Shown here piece by piece: positions 50,365 to 59,249 of a DNA stretch of 64,000 bases. This stretch comes from Cylindrotheca closterium (lineage: Eukaryota; Bacillariophyta; Bacillariophyceae; Bacillariales; Bacillariaceae), in the NCBI GenBank assembly GCA_933822405.4, contig CAKOGP040000779.1:448291-512290 (forward strand), read 5' to 3'. A program made the translations under genes and the position numbers. Below the pieces are notes generated by a model, which saw nothing but the letters and a program-made list of their open reading frames with translations, ran no database searches and was not told the origin of the DNA. Position 1 is the first letter of the stretch. Each line of letters starts with the position of its first letter.

Positions 50365-50658
50365 AGTTCATGGTTTCCATGAGGAACAAACTAGTTATAA
50401 AGATATAATATGAATTGTAACCGTACATTAGGTGATTCTCAAATGTGTGTACTATAGCCACATAGGTAGTGTATTGCTAGACTTATTGTTAGTAGAATGA
50501 AATTTTGGCGAGGCTTTCAGGCTCTTTTGATTGTACTCGTGCTACAATAGTGACGTACGTTATTTCAGATAAAAATAGTACTAAAATAGATAGATATAGT
50601 ATAGATAGATAAGTCTGCAAAATGAAAAGCAATGTTACATAGTTAATACAGTAATTCT
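50365..50658. other. Intergenic, nothing recognised
   Basis: AT-rich convergent 3' regions of the HSF gene and globin-like copy 3, with GATAGATA-type words near 50586-50612. Confidence 0.35.
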
Positions 50659-51126
50659 TTACATTCGCTGGTGGTGTCCAGCATGAGTGTTCTTGCTCAA
50701 AGGAGTTGGTCTTTGCGCAATAGATGGTCGGACGCTTTTGCTGCTTTGTTGAAACAAGGGAAGCAATATGTTGTATTGTGTGTCGATCATTTGGACGAGG
50801 CTCTCTTCGACCCAAGAGTGTCGCAGGGCCAAGAGAAAGTGAGCCTTCATTGCTTCAAAGTGCGTTTCGTTCAATCCGAGTTGCCCGATTTGGTAATTGA
50901 CAGCCAGACGGCCCATGGCCGCTTCGGTCTCTTGGGGGGAAGCGTCCATAAAAGCGACCTTCAAGATGTCAGTTTGCAATACAATCAGACCTTTGAGGTC
51001 GACTTTGGCAAAAAAGTGTTTGATGGTAGGATCTTCTCGAATGCTCTCGCAATAGTTCATGACAACAAAGTTGAATACTGATTGTCCACCGACATCGTCG
51101 ATGATATTGATCTTGCCTTGTGTCAT
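50659..51126 (-). CDS. Truncated-haemoglobin-like protein, copy 3
   Basis: 155 aa from the ATG at 51126 (MTQGKINIIDDVGG); the longer open frame upstream is not matched by siblings. Core: D-D-V-G-G-Q-S-V-F-N-F-V-V-M-N-Y-C-E-S-I, F-F-A-K-V-D-L, L-I-V-L-Q-T-D-I-L. The proximal-site region reads N-Y-Q-I-G-Q-L-G-L, so even the family's usual L-W is lost. Ends L-R-H-S-W-V-E-E and a His-containing tail (HAGHHQRM). It is the most diverged copy. A TATATAT tract lies at about 51160. Confidence 0.7.
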   Translation of the reverse strand: MTQGKINIIDDVGGQSVFNFVVMNYCESIREDPTIKHFFAKVDLKGLIVLQTDILKVAFMDASPQETEAAMGRLAVNYQIGQLGLNETHFEAMKAHFLLALRHSWVEESLVQMIDTQYNILLPLFQQSSKSVRPSIAQRPTPLSKNTHAGHHQRM

Positions 51127-51740
51127 TTTGTGTTTGTAGCTGTCTAAGTTTGTCTGTATTAGATATATATGTGAGGAGGTTTCGAAAATGGGTGCACATT
51201 GGAACAACACGATGATCCAGAGAACCTGACCAAAATGTCTCACGATTACAAGTACCACGTCGAAAAGTGGAAGATCGAGTGACAGAAGGGAACGCGAAAA
51301 CATAGCCTGTCTGAAAGCTGGCGTTTCGCAAGATTCTTCATTCGCGACTTCTACAGTACCTGGTCGTAGGAATAACAGGATCACTCTGGATGCCAGCGCG
51401 AATGAACGAATGAATCTTTGATGAATCTGTTGCGGCTTGACCACACGAATTCGAGTTGGCGGAGTTGTCATTCGTCATGCTGTGCCGTGCCATTACTCGA
51501 CACATCAGCAGCTACTACTGTACCGGTAGAGGATAGAAAGCTAAGATTCCTTTTGAAATCAGTGAAGTTCTTCTCCCTTTGCCGTGCTTCTATTAGTTAC
51601 CATACTAGTTTCATGTCAATTTACTCTATAGAATCTCATTAGTTGAATTGATAATTTACATTTACATTTACAGTACTGTTAAGTTACAAGTCAAGGCAGT
51701 AATGTTGCTTTGTAGATTCATTCGACGGAAGGAATCTTGT
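51127..51740. other. Intergenic between globin-like copies 3 and 4
   Basis: Promoter of copy 3 with its shared element, then AT-rich sequence. No gene is supported. Confidence 0.4.
51236..51248 (-). promoter_or_regulatory. Shared upstream element before globin-like copy 3
   Basis: TGTCTCACGATTA on the plus strand, 110 bp before the ATG at 51126, followed by CAAGTACC. Confidence 0.5.
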
Positions 51741-52235
51741 TCAAAACCGTTGGATTCCGGCAAGATTGGTAACTCCGCGATCGAAGCTTCGAATGGCCCT
51801 CGGCCTTTGGGCAGAGGGGGCTGCTTTATCAACAAAGTTGATACTTTGTTGAAATAGAAGACGCAAACCATCAAAGTGCTTTTCGGCCATTTCAACTGCC
51901 GCCTCTTCGGCCCAGCAGCTTCTCAATGCCATGACAAAGTGCGCCTTGAGCTGTTCAAAGTTAGTTTCTTCCATGACTTGTTGCCATAGGAGCGGATATT
52001 TTACTGCAAGGCCAACGATGGTTGCTTGCGCTGCTTGTGATGAGGTGTCCATGAATGCGGCATTCAACAGCTCCTTTTGCAGTCCAATCAGACCATCGAG
52101 TTCCAAGTGGGCAAAAAAGGAATTCAAACTGTAGTCATCTCGGATGCTCTCGCAATAGGTGATGACGACAAAGTCGAATTGGCTTTGTCCGCCGATCTTT
52201 TCAACAATGTTGTCCTTGTAAATCAAAACGCTCAT
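51741..52235 (-). CDS. Truncated-haemoglobin-like protein, copy 4
   Basis: 164 aa from the ATG at 52235 (MSVLIYKDNIVEKIGG). Core: G-G-Q-S-Q-F-D-F-V-V-I-T-Y-C-E-S-I, F-F-A-H-L-E-L-D-G-L-I-G-L-Q-K-E-L-L-N-A-A. Proximal-site region K-Y-P-L-L-W-Q-Q-V-M, no His. Followed by E-E-T-N-F-E-Q-L-K-A-H-F and L-R-S-C-W-A-E-E. The tail S-A-Q-R-P-R-A-I-R-S-F-D-R-G resembles those of copies 5-7. The shared element lies 155 bp upstream. Confidence 0.7.
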   Translation of the reverse strand: MSVLIYKDNIVEKIGGQSQFDFVVITYCESIRDDYSLNSFFAHLELDGLIGLQKELLNAAFMDTSSQAAQATIVGLAVKYPLLWQQVMEETNFEQLKAHFVMALRSCWAEEAAVEMAEKHFDGLRLLFQQSINFVDKAAPSAQRPRAIRSFDRGVTNLAGIQRF

Positions 52236-53194
52236 GATGTTGTGATGTGTGTGTATGTGTGGAGTTGTTCTAAGGAGTGTGTGCGTTTGGATGATTTCTG
52301 GTTTTATGATATGAGAAACACCAGTTTTCAGTCTGGGAACGCCAATTGTAAAGTGTGGGAACCAAATGCTCCAGAGAATCAGACTAAAATGTCCTACGAT
52401 TAGAAGTACCAATCTACACGTGAAAGTTCCGTAAGACAAAACGGTGGGTTCCGGACATTCTGTCCTACATACAGAGGTTTCTCCGCAAGAGTCACTCTCC
52501 GAATGAATCCGCCCCTAATCGAGAGTTTTTACTGGCTCCGCATGAGTCCTCAGTCTGTCCAATGTCCGTCACTATTAGTTGCAAAAGACTTTTTGATACG
52601 AAGTATATGTTTGGAGTGGGGAACAATACCATAAGCTGTATAATACCTGGTACCACCAGTACCATACCAGGTAGTGGCAATACCTGGTACTGTACCTCCT
52701 CTCACGACGGCCACGGTTGGTACGGTAATGTAGATGAGAAATAGGAGGAAAGAAGACTTTTCTGTGAAGCAAATGCTGCTGTGCTGGGTCGTTTCCTCCA
52801 TCTTTCTTTAACTTGTTTCGTTTGAGATACTACGATACTATACTATTATAGCTAGTATAACTATTGGCGAACCAAATTAGGTAACTTCTAGCTAGATGAT
52901 GTGTATGATGGTAGGTAAATACTGTAGATGGTGCATACTATAGTACTAAACTGTTCAATTATACTGTAGCAATATTGTGTTAATACTGTACAAGTCAAGG
53001 TGATGGTGGTACCGTTTCTGAAATACAGAAACTTATTATAGTCCTCCAATCACGGATTCCATTAAAAAGCTGACTTGTTAGAGGGTGATGATGATGCATA
53101 AGCAAGATGAATGAATTGTGAGATTCCAGCACCTAGTGTGCTAAGAATCAAGGTGGCGTCTTTTCGGAACTCATGGTCGGATAGAACCTTGTTC
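52236..53194. other. Intergenic between globin-like copies 4 and 5
   Basis: Apart from the shared element, a dense block of GTACC/CCTGGTACC words lies at 52640-52720. The stretch 52820-53000 is TACTATA-rich. No gene is supported. Confidence 0.45.
52390..52402 (-). promoter_or_regulatory. Shared upstream element before globin-like copy 4
   Basis: TGTCCTACGATTA on the plus strand, about 155 bp before the ATG at 52235, followed by GAAGTACC. Confidence 0.5.
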
Positions 53195-53788
53195 TTAAGT
53201 CCGAACTCCATTCTTGTTGGCTCCAGCTTGATCCAAGGTGCGCACCGTCCTTGTTGACCATTGCTGGACAGGGGATGCTACTCCATTCTTGTTGGCTCCA
53301 GCTTGATCCAAGGTGCGCACCGTCCATGTTGACCGTTGCTGGACAGGGGATGCTACTGCTGCTGCTGCTGCTGCTGCTTTACCGGCAAACTTGTCACTTT
53401 GTAAGAATAGAAGAAGCAAATTGTTAAAATGCTTTCCAGCCGCTTGGATCAATTCTTCTCCGGCCCAGCAATCTCTCAGAGCCATGATGAAGTGCGTTTT
53501 AAGCTGTTCAAAGTGAGTTTCGTTCATGCCCTTTTCCCACAGGATTTTGTGTTTGACTGCCAGCCGACCAATGATGGTATCTGTTTCTTCTGGTGAGTTT
53601 TCAATCAGGGCGGCATCCAACCATTCCTTTTGGAGTAGAATCAGACCATCGAGGTCCAAATGGGCGAAGAATCCACCCAATCGAGGATCTTCCCGGATGC
53701 TCTCACAATAGGTCATAATGACAAAGTCAAATTGACTTTGTCCTCCAATCTTTTCGACGATGTTGTCCTTGTAAACTAGTGTGGTCAT
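53195..53788 (-). CDS. Truncated-haemoglobin-like protein, copy 5, with poly-Ala and a tail duplication
   Basis: 197 aa from the ATG at 53788 (MTTLVYKDNIVEKIGG). Core: F-D-F-V-I-M-T-Y-C-E-S-I, F-F-A-H-L-D-L-D-G-L-I-L-L-Q-K-E-W-L-D-A-A; proximal-site region K-H-K-I-L-W-E-K-G-M, with a His two residues N-terminal of the aligned site. After F-A-G-K comes a run of 7 Ala, then S-P-V-Q-Q and a 25-residue unit (T-V-R-T-L-D-Q-A-G-A-N-K-N-G-V) present twice. A degenerate form of the shared element may lie near 54003 (ACGTCTTACTTGA). Confidence 0.7.
   Translation of the reverse strand: MTTLVYKDNIVEKIGGQSQFDFVIMTYCESIREDPRLGGFFAHLDLDGLILLQKEWLDAALIENSPEETDTIIGRLAVKHKILWEKGMNETHFEQLKTHFIMALRDCWAGEELIQAAGKHFNNLLLLFLQSDKFAGKAAAAAAAVASPVQQRSTWTVRTLDQAGANKNGVASPVQQWSTRTVRTLDQAGANKNGVRT
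53205..53381 (-). repeat. 75-bp tandem duplication plus GCT triplet run in copy 5
   Basis: Units starting ACTCCATTCTTGTTGGCTCC lie at 53205 and 53280 and differ at two positions. A (CTG/GCT)n tract of about 8 triplets follows at 53356-53379. Both are in frame and so recent additions to the coding sequence. Confidence 0.9.
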
Positions 53789-54653
53789 GATGTGCTGCGT
53801 AATTTTGTGATAATTTGCGTGCTGTTTCGTAGTAATGAATGAAGAGGTAGTTTGGCAGAAGTTGTGGTTCGTTCGTGGTTTGTGACGGAGTTTCTGCTCG
53901 AATGAGAAAAGTGAATCAATCAATCATTTCAATCCCGGTGACGCCAGCCGTGTCATAAGCACGGGTGTTTCGTGTTGATAAATTCAAAACATCCACCAAA
54001 ACGTCTTACTTGAAAATGTAGCAAGAAAAAGCTACTGAGAGGTCGTCCTTTCGAGCTATCACGTTCTAAGAAACTCGAGCGGACACAAAGATCGGACATT
54101 TCACGTCTTTTGAGCGGTCCGAATTGTCTCAGAGGTTCGCCATTCTAACGCTTCCTAACGGACGTCATCATGTGACTGACAACTCCGAACCCTACAGTAC
54201 TACCGGTACGTGTACAGCAAGACCATTTTGAATCTCTTCACTGCCTTCTGCGTTACCTCTGATCTACACGTACTGGTACTGCAAATGAGTGGAAAGTAAT
54301 GAAATGTACTTGTAGTTTCTTTTTTAAATGAATTAGAATTGTAAAATACAATAGATGCATTGGTCCTATCCTTGGTCCTAGGTCCTACCGACCGTTTCAT
54401 TTGAGTTTCAAAAACCTTTAGAGCTCAACGAATGTGGCCGAATGTTCACCTTCCTGACACTTCAGAAAAATGACGGTTTGTAGTGACTATGATGGATGCA
54501 TGCATGAGTGCATGGAGTAAGAGCCGATACAACCCCTCTTCGGTACTTGTTCCTTTGTATATGTGTGTAATGATATAGCCTTGATGTTGATATGTATATA
54601 TATATATATATATACATATATGTATAAATATGTGTATCTGCCCTCGCCGCTGT
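53789..54653. other. Intergenic with an AT microsatellite
   Basis: Promoter side of copy 5. TCCTATCCTTGGTCCTAGGTCCTACC words at 54363-54389 and a (TA)n run at 54594-54614 close to the 3' end of copy 6. No gene is supported. Confidence 0.4.
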
Positions 54654-55169
54654 TTATGTTCTTGGATTTCCGGGCATTCCAGCACCCAAACGATTATTGC
54701 GCATAACGCTTCGTTGAGCCATGGAACTGTGAATGTGAATGCGCTCGGCAGTGTCTTTGTTATTGGTCTTGCCACCAGCTTGTTGGAATAGCGGTCTTAG
54801 ACTGTCATAGTGCTTGTCAAAGAGAGCAACGTACTTCTCTTCGACCCAGCAATCGCGAAGGGCTTCGATGAAATGTGCCTTTAGCACATCAAAGTGGCGT
54901 TCTTCAAGGCCACTCCACAAGTGTTGGTGCTTCATGGCCAAACGGCCCATGGCAGCTTGTGCTTCTTCTTGATTTAGATCCAACAAGGCAGCGTTCAAGA
55001 ATTCTTTTTGAAGGTCAATCAGACCGTTGAGGTCCATGTCCGCAAAAAACGTTTGGACGCTGCTGTCGTCTTGAATGCCTTCGCAATACTTGATGACGAT
55101 ATACTCGAATTGGCTTTGTCCGCCAACCTTTTCAACGAGATTGTCTCTGTAGTTGTTCATAATGCTCAT
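54654..55169 (-). CDS. Truncated-haemoglobin-like protein, copy 6
   Basis: 171 aa from MSIMNNYRDNLVEKVGG (a second Met 3 codons on is also possible). Core: F-E-Y-I-V-I-K-Y-C-E-G-I, F-F-A-D-M-D-L-N-G-L-I-D-L-Q-K-E-F-L-N-A-A. The region M-K-H-Q-H-L-W-S-G-L is one residue shorter than in siblings, so a His falls at the aligned proximal position; this is the one copy that could bind haem in the usual way. Then E-E-R-H-F-D-V-L-K-A-H-F and L-R-D-C-W-V-E-E. Tail: M-A-Q-R-S-V-M-R-N-N-R-L-G-A-G-M-P-G-N-P-R-T, near copy 7's. Confidence 0.75.
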   Translation of the reverse strand: MSIMNNYRDNLVEKVGGQSQFEYIVIKYCEGIQDDSSVQTFFADMDLNGLIDLQKEFLNAALLDLNQEEAQAAMGRLAMKHQHLWSGLEERHFDVLKAHFIEALRDCWVEEKYVALFDKHYDSLRPLFQQAGGKTNNKDTAERIHIHSSMAQRSVMRNNRLGAGMPGNPRT

Positions 55170-55320
55170 GATGATATTGTTGTTGGTGTGGTTTGTGCTT
55201 GCTTTTCGTTTATCTTACGAATGGAATTGTGCGTGGTTTGTGTGATGAACGAATTTGTCGTATCAAAAGTTTGTGGGCGGAGTTGAAAAAGTCGTTGTGA
55301 TTCGAAATGCGCTGACGATT

Positions 55321-55333
55321 TGTCCTACGATTA
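55321..55333 (-). promoter_or_regulatory. Shared upstream element before globin-like copy 6
   Basis: TGTCCTACGATTA on the plus strand, about 150 bp before the ATG at 55169, followed by CCATAGTACC. Confidence 0.5.
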
Positions 55334-55807
55334 CCATAGTACCAGGCATACACGACGTATGTCGAAACCAAAAAAAATGCGAATTAGGATGAGAAAGCAA
55401 AGAACAACCCGTTACTTATGTTCCCATTCAGAATTATGACATAAAGTGTCTTGCCCTTGTTCTTTTAGGATTCAAATATGGCCTTCATTCGCCCCAATGC
55501 GACAAAGAGAAAAAGTTTCTTTTGGGAAGTCGGGTGTCCAAGTTGGGACAATAAGCAAACGAGTGGAGATTTTGTTGACTTTCGATCAGAAGGAATTCAT
55601 AGCCACTCGATCAAAAGCTGATATATCTACCCCAACAAGGGGGCGTCGATTATTGGATACCACGGTACCGGTAAGTCAATGGAAGAATGCGTCAACTGGT
55701 ATCAAAATCCATGTCCAACGTCTTGTTGCAACGAGGAACGAAAAATGACGTACTCGACCGACAAGGAAAGTGAAACAAGCCGATAAATCCGTAAGGGGTG
55801 CCAGAAG

Positions 55808-55999
55808 GGGAGACATATTTTGATAGAAATTCCATTCTATAGAAGCATTCTACCATTGCGTTGATTTTATCTACCATCATGCATGATCAACACGTTGTGT
55901 TTCTATCCATAAGGGGCGCCATAAGGGTAGATAGTAGTAAAATCAGCTCAATGGAAGAATGCTTCTATACAATGGAATTTCTATCAAAATACGTCTCCC
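55808..55999. mobile_element. Foldback/MITE-like inverted repeat, about 190 bp
   Basis: The arm at 55808-55875 (GGGAGACATATTTTGATAG ... GATTTTATCTACC) is the near-exact reverse complement of the arm at 55926-55999 (GGTAGATAG ... ATCAAAATACGTCTCCC). The arms are about 70 bp and separated by 50 bp. AAGGGGYGCCA occurs both just outside the left arm (about 55792) and inside the loop (about 55911). No ORF. Long perfect-like arms and short loop match a miniature inverted-repeat element; target duplications are not clear. Confidence 0.7.
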
Positions 56000-56383
56000 A
56001 TCATTCATGATCAAAACCAATCAATCAATCAATCAATCAATCAGTTAGTGGTGTCAATGGCGCCCTTTTCATCATGCGCGGGCCATTTTATAGGTATAAA
56101 AGTACTGGGAAAGTCGGTAAATTGTTTTCGTCGAGCACTATACCTGTACCGGTATATCTGGACCTCTCATCAAATTCAAAATGCCGTCAACTACCGCAGG
56201 AATTTGAAATTCTGCACTTTCAAATTCTGCTATTCCAGCACTTCCCACCACCCAATTTGAAATTAGTCTCATATACAGTATATTTCCTCTTTCCATCTCT
56301 GTCAACAACAAAAAATCAAAGCACTTCATAGAGCAAGCTTGATTGATTCAGTACATACTGGTACACTCCTTTATTGCACTAGA

Positions 56384-57346
56384 ATGTCGGTGTTGCGTGA
56401 AATGATTGCGGCTGGTCCAGGATGTGCGTTGGCCAACGGAATGTTGAATGGTCTGGAAACGACCAAAGTGAAAATGCAGCTTCACAATCATGCTTCGCCA
56501 GTATACCACAACCTTACGACACAAGGAGTTATGAAGCAGATCATTCAGGAGGAAGGTATCATTAATGGTTTACTAAAGCCTGGTCTCAGTGCGTCTCTGA
56601 CAAGGTCGATGCTGTATGGTGCCTATCGAGTTGGGTTGTATTCCACCGCACGTGATTACTTGGGTGGCGATTCCCCGCGGTTATCCCATCGGATCGTCAG
56701 CGGTATGTTCACCGGAGGCCTGGGTGCAATGTTGACATGCCCGCTGGATGTCATTCGAACCCGCATGCAAGCCGATGCCGGTGTCATTCGACGAGGGGTC
56801 TATCAGACGGGACTTCGCACAGGATTTCCAGTTCGGTATGGGACTTTATACTCCACATTTGTGGCAATTCTCCAAGGAGAGGGATTGCGAAATGGTTTGT
56901 ACAGAGGTGCATCTGTCACGATCGCTCGTGCATCGGTATTGAATGGTGCGCAACTGGCTAGCTACGATAGTCTGAAGCATGTTATTCCATTGCCAGAAGG
57001 TCCATTCCTGCACATTGTGTGTGCGTTTTCGAGCGGTGTCATTGCGCAATCCGTGGTCATGCCAATGGATACAATCAAAAGTAGTTTGATGATTGGAGAA
57101 TCTAGACAAAGAGTTGTGGAAGCAATGATGAAGAATGGTGGTATACGGTGGTTGTATCGAGGTACGTTAAGTGATACGCGCAATTTGTTTTTTGTTTTTA
57201 GGTGGCTTCGATCTAAAAGAAAAAGTGCAATCCTATTTGTGTTTCCAGGCTATTTGCCCGCATGTGCTGGTCAAGGACTGATCATGGTGTTGCAAATGCC
57301 ACTCATCGAACAATTTCGAAAACTGCTAGGTGCACAGCCAATTTAA
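56384..57346 (+). CDS. Mitochondrial carrier family protein
   Basis: Start MSVLREMIAAGPGC at 56384. An in-frame 87-bp intron (57162-57248, GTACGT ... TTCCAG) is best removed, giving 291 aa and the join L-Y-R-G-Y-L-P-A-C-A-G-Q-G; left in, it adds 29 residues (T-L-S-D-T-R-N-L-F-F...) with no counterpart in the family. Three repeats of two helices are seen. The P-x-[DE]-x-x-[KR] motif is intact in repeats 2 (P-L-D-V-I-R) and 3 (P-M-D-T-I-K) but reads G-L-E-T-T-K in repeat 1. Family members exchange metabolites across the mitochondrial inner membrane; substrate is not predictable here. Confidence 0.85.
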   Translation: MSVLREMIAAGPGCALANGMLNGLETTKVKMQLHNHASPVYHNLTTQGVMKQIIQEEGIINGLLKPGLSASLTRSMLYGAYRVGLYSTARDYLGGDSPRLSHRIVSGMFTGGLGAMLTCPLDVIRTRMQADAGVIRRGVYQTGLRTGFPVRYGTLYSTFVAILQGEGLRNGLYRGASVTIARASVLNGAQLASYDSLKHVIPLPEGPFLHIVCAFSSGVIAQSVVMPMDTIKSSLMIGESRQRVVEAMMKNGGIRWLYRGTLSDTRNLFFVFRWLRSKRKSAILFVFPGYLPACAGQGLIMVLQMPLIEQFRKLLGAQPI

Positions 57347-58201
57347 AAAGAAAAGGAGTCAATCAATCAATCAATCAATTAATCAATCCATCCATCATCC
57401 TTTGGAGCAATACAACGTGACTCGCTGCAGTGAGAATTCCTGTTTTCGGCTGTTCTTCATTTTTAAAATCTGTGAGAATGAAGATGGAGAAGATGGTTGA
57501 TTTGATTTGAAACGAAATATACATTTGAAATCTAGTAGAACCGGAAGTATGGTGCAGCAGGTTCTGATGATAAAACATGGATCACGATGTTTTTGACACA
57601 GAACAACAAGAGTCATGCATTCCAATTGCTATGGTACAACACTCTGGAGAAATTGCGCATATTGGCTTTCTGCAGGAATACAAAATATTTGAATTCTACA
57701 ACACAGTGGTACATGAGTCTGATGCTTTGGAACCCAAAGCATTTTGGGTTATAAAATTTCAGTAAGGAGTAGTATAAACAATAGTATGAGTTGCACGAAA
57801 TGCTGTTTGCCTCGTCTTTCAGGAAATAGTAGTAGAAAGTTTTGTTGTTGTGTATGCAGGAACGTCGCGAGACATCAGCCAAGCCGTGACGATCTATGTT
57901 TAGGTACACAGAAATGGAATGAAGCATAAAATTGAAATAAAAATTTATTAGGAGCTCATTAGGGATTTGTATTGTGTTGTTCATAGATCAAAGCAACTTC
58001 GCCGCTTCTCAAATAATCGAGGTGCCAATGAATCAATACTGCTAATTGATTGCTGGCTGGCTGTATCATAGATATACTTCAAAACTTTTGTATGGAGTAG
58101 AGCCCAATTTTAATTGGGCTCTAGTCGATACTGTTCTCCTGGTGAGTTTTTTTTTTAAAATGTTCAAAATGGTATAGGAACACACACACACGCAAGTGTG
58201 C
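57347..58201. other. Intergenic, nothing supported
   Basis: (ATCA)n-type repeat at 57360-57390 just after the carrier, then AT-rich sequence with small frames on both strands, none with family resemblance. Near 58105 AATTTTAATTGGGCTC forms a short palindrome. Confidence 0.4.
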
Positions 58202-58720
58202 TCAGGTTCGTGCATTTCCATTGGGGATTCTACCCAAACGGTTGGTGCGAGTACCACCAGCACTTCGTTGGGCAATACTAGAGATATGATGGTGCAGGCT
58301 GACAACTTGTTCTTGGATTTGCTTCTTGTTGGGGGAAACCTCATGGAACAATGGTCGTAGACTGTCAAAGTGTTGGTCAAAGAGGGTAATTAGATTCTCT
58401 TCGACCCAGCAATCTCGGAGAGATTCAATGAAATGAGCTTTCAGGGTATCAAAGTGACGTTCATTCAAACCAGATTCCCACAAGTCTTGGTAATTGACTA
58501 CCAATCTTCCCATGGCAACTTCGGTAATGTGAGAAGGAAGGTCCAACAGGGCGGCACTGAGAAACTCCTTTTGTAGTTCAATGAGACTGTCGTGTTCCAT
58601 GTCTTTGAAGAAGAGTTTCAGGCTCTGATCTGCGGTAATGTGCTCGCAATATTTGATGACGATAAAGTCAAATTGGCTTTGTCCGCCAACCTTTTCAACG
58701 AGATTGTCCTTGTAGTTCAT
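58202..58720 (-). CDS. Truncated-haemoglobin-like protein, copy 7
   Basis: 172 aa from the ATG at 58720 (MNYKDNLVEKVGG); the upstream open frame has no matching ATG in siblings. Core: F-D-F-I-V-I-K-Y-C-E-H-I, F-F-K-D-M-E-H-D-S-L-I-E-L-Q-K-E-F-L-S-A-A. Proximal-site region N-Y-Q-D-L-W-E-S-G-L, no His. Then N-E-R-H-F-D-T-L-K-A-H-F and L-R-D-C-W-V-E-E. Tail I-A-Q-R-S-A-G-G-T-R-T-N-R-L-G-R like copy 6. The shared element is about 150 bp upstream. It is separated from copy 6 by the carrier gene. Confidence 0.7.
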   Translation of the reverse strand: MNYKDNLVEKVGGQSQFDFIVIKYCEHITADQSLKLFFKDMEHDSLIELQKEFLSAALLDLPSHITEVAMGRLVVNYQDLWESGLNERHFDTLKAHFIESLRDCWVEENLITLFDQHFDSLRPLFHEVSPNKKQIQEQVVSLHHHISSIAQRSAGGTRTNRLGRIPNGNART

Positions 58721-58867
58721 GTTGATTTGCAGTTGTGACGAGTAGGGTTGAGTTGGGTGCAAACCAAAAATTATGCAACATTCATAAAAGTGAGACGAAT
58801 TTGTCAGATGATCCGACCGAATCTTGTGCAAACACTCTTGTAACTGACTGACGATATTTGCACGATT

Positions 58868-58880
58868 TGTCTTACGATTA
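58868..58880 (-). promoter_or_regulatory. Shared upstream element before globin-like copy 7
   Basis: TGTCTTACGATTA on the plus strand, about 148 bp before the ATG at 58720. The GTACC that follows it elsewhere is absent here (AATACTTAGG). Confidence 0.45.
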
Positions 58881-59249
58881 ATACTTAGGGCAGTAAGATT
58901 CTTAAGATTTTTAAAAGCGGTGTTTGTTTATGTTATGTTCGCAGCCATTAAACAATGTTCGAATGTTGAAAATGTCAGAGAATTCTCAACCATCATTCGC
59001 ACCGAGCACCACGTCCAAAACTAATTAAGGTCGATGCCCAAAATTCTTTGGCAATGACGGAAGCGATAATACCACGCCAAACAAATTGACCCAAAACTCT
59101 TCGGCTGCGACGGAAGCGGTTACCGCTCTGCTGATCATTCTTGTGTCCATTCATCATGAGCAGAATTTTGCAAGGGACTGCCTGGGCCTGCGACTCCACG
59201 TACCAGATTCGATACAGTATCTGGTACAGTGGTTACCTGGTATTATATA

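Larger units (their letters stand above)
55170..56383. other. Intergenic, promoter of copy 6, hairpin element, promoter of carrier
   Basis: Besides the shared element and the inverted repeat at 55808-55999, there is an (ATCA)n run at about 56019-56043. Frames here translate to low-complexity sequence; none is supported. Confidence 0.4.

Noticed and set aside
57577..57984. Small genes on either strand after the carrier
   Set aside because: AT-rich Tyr/Phe/Asn-rich translations with no family resemblance.
47487..58720. Haemoglobin-based operon with regulated HSF
   Set aside because: The HSF-type gene lies on the other strand and the shared element is not an inverted nGAAn heat-shock element; a regulatory link cannot be supported.
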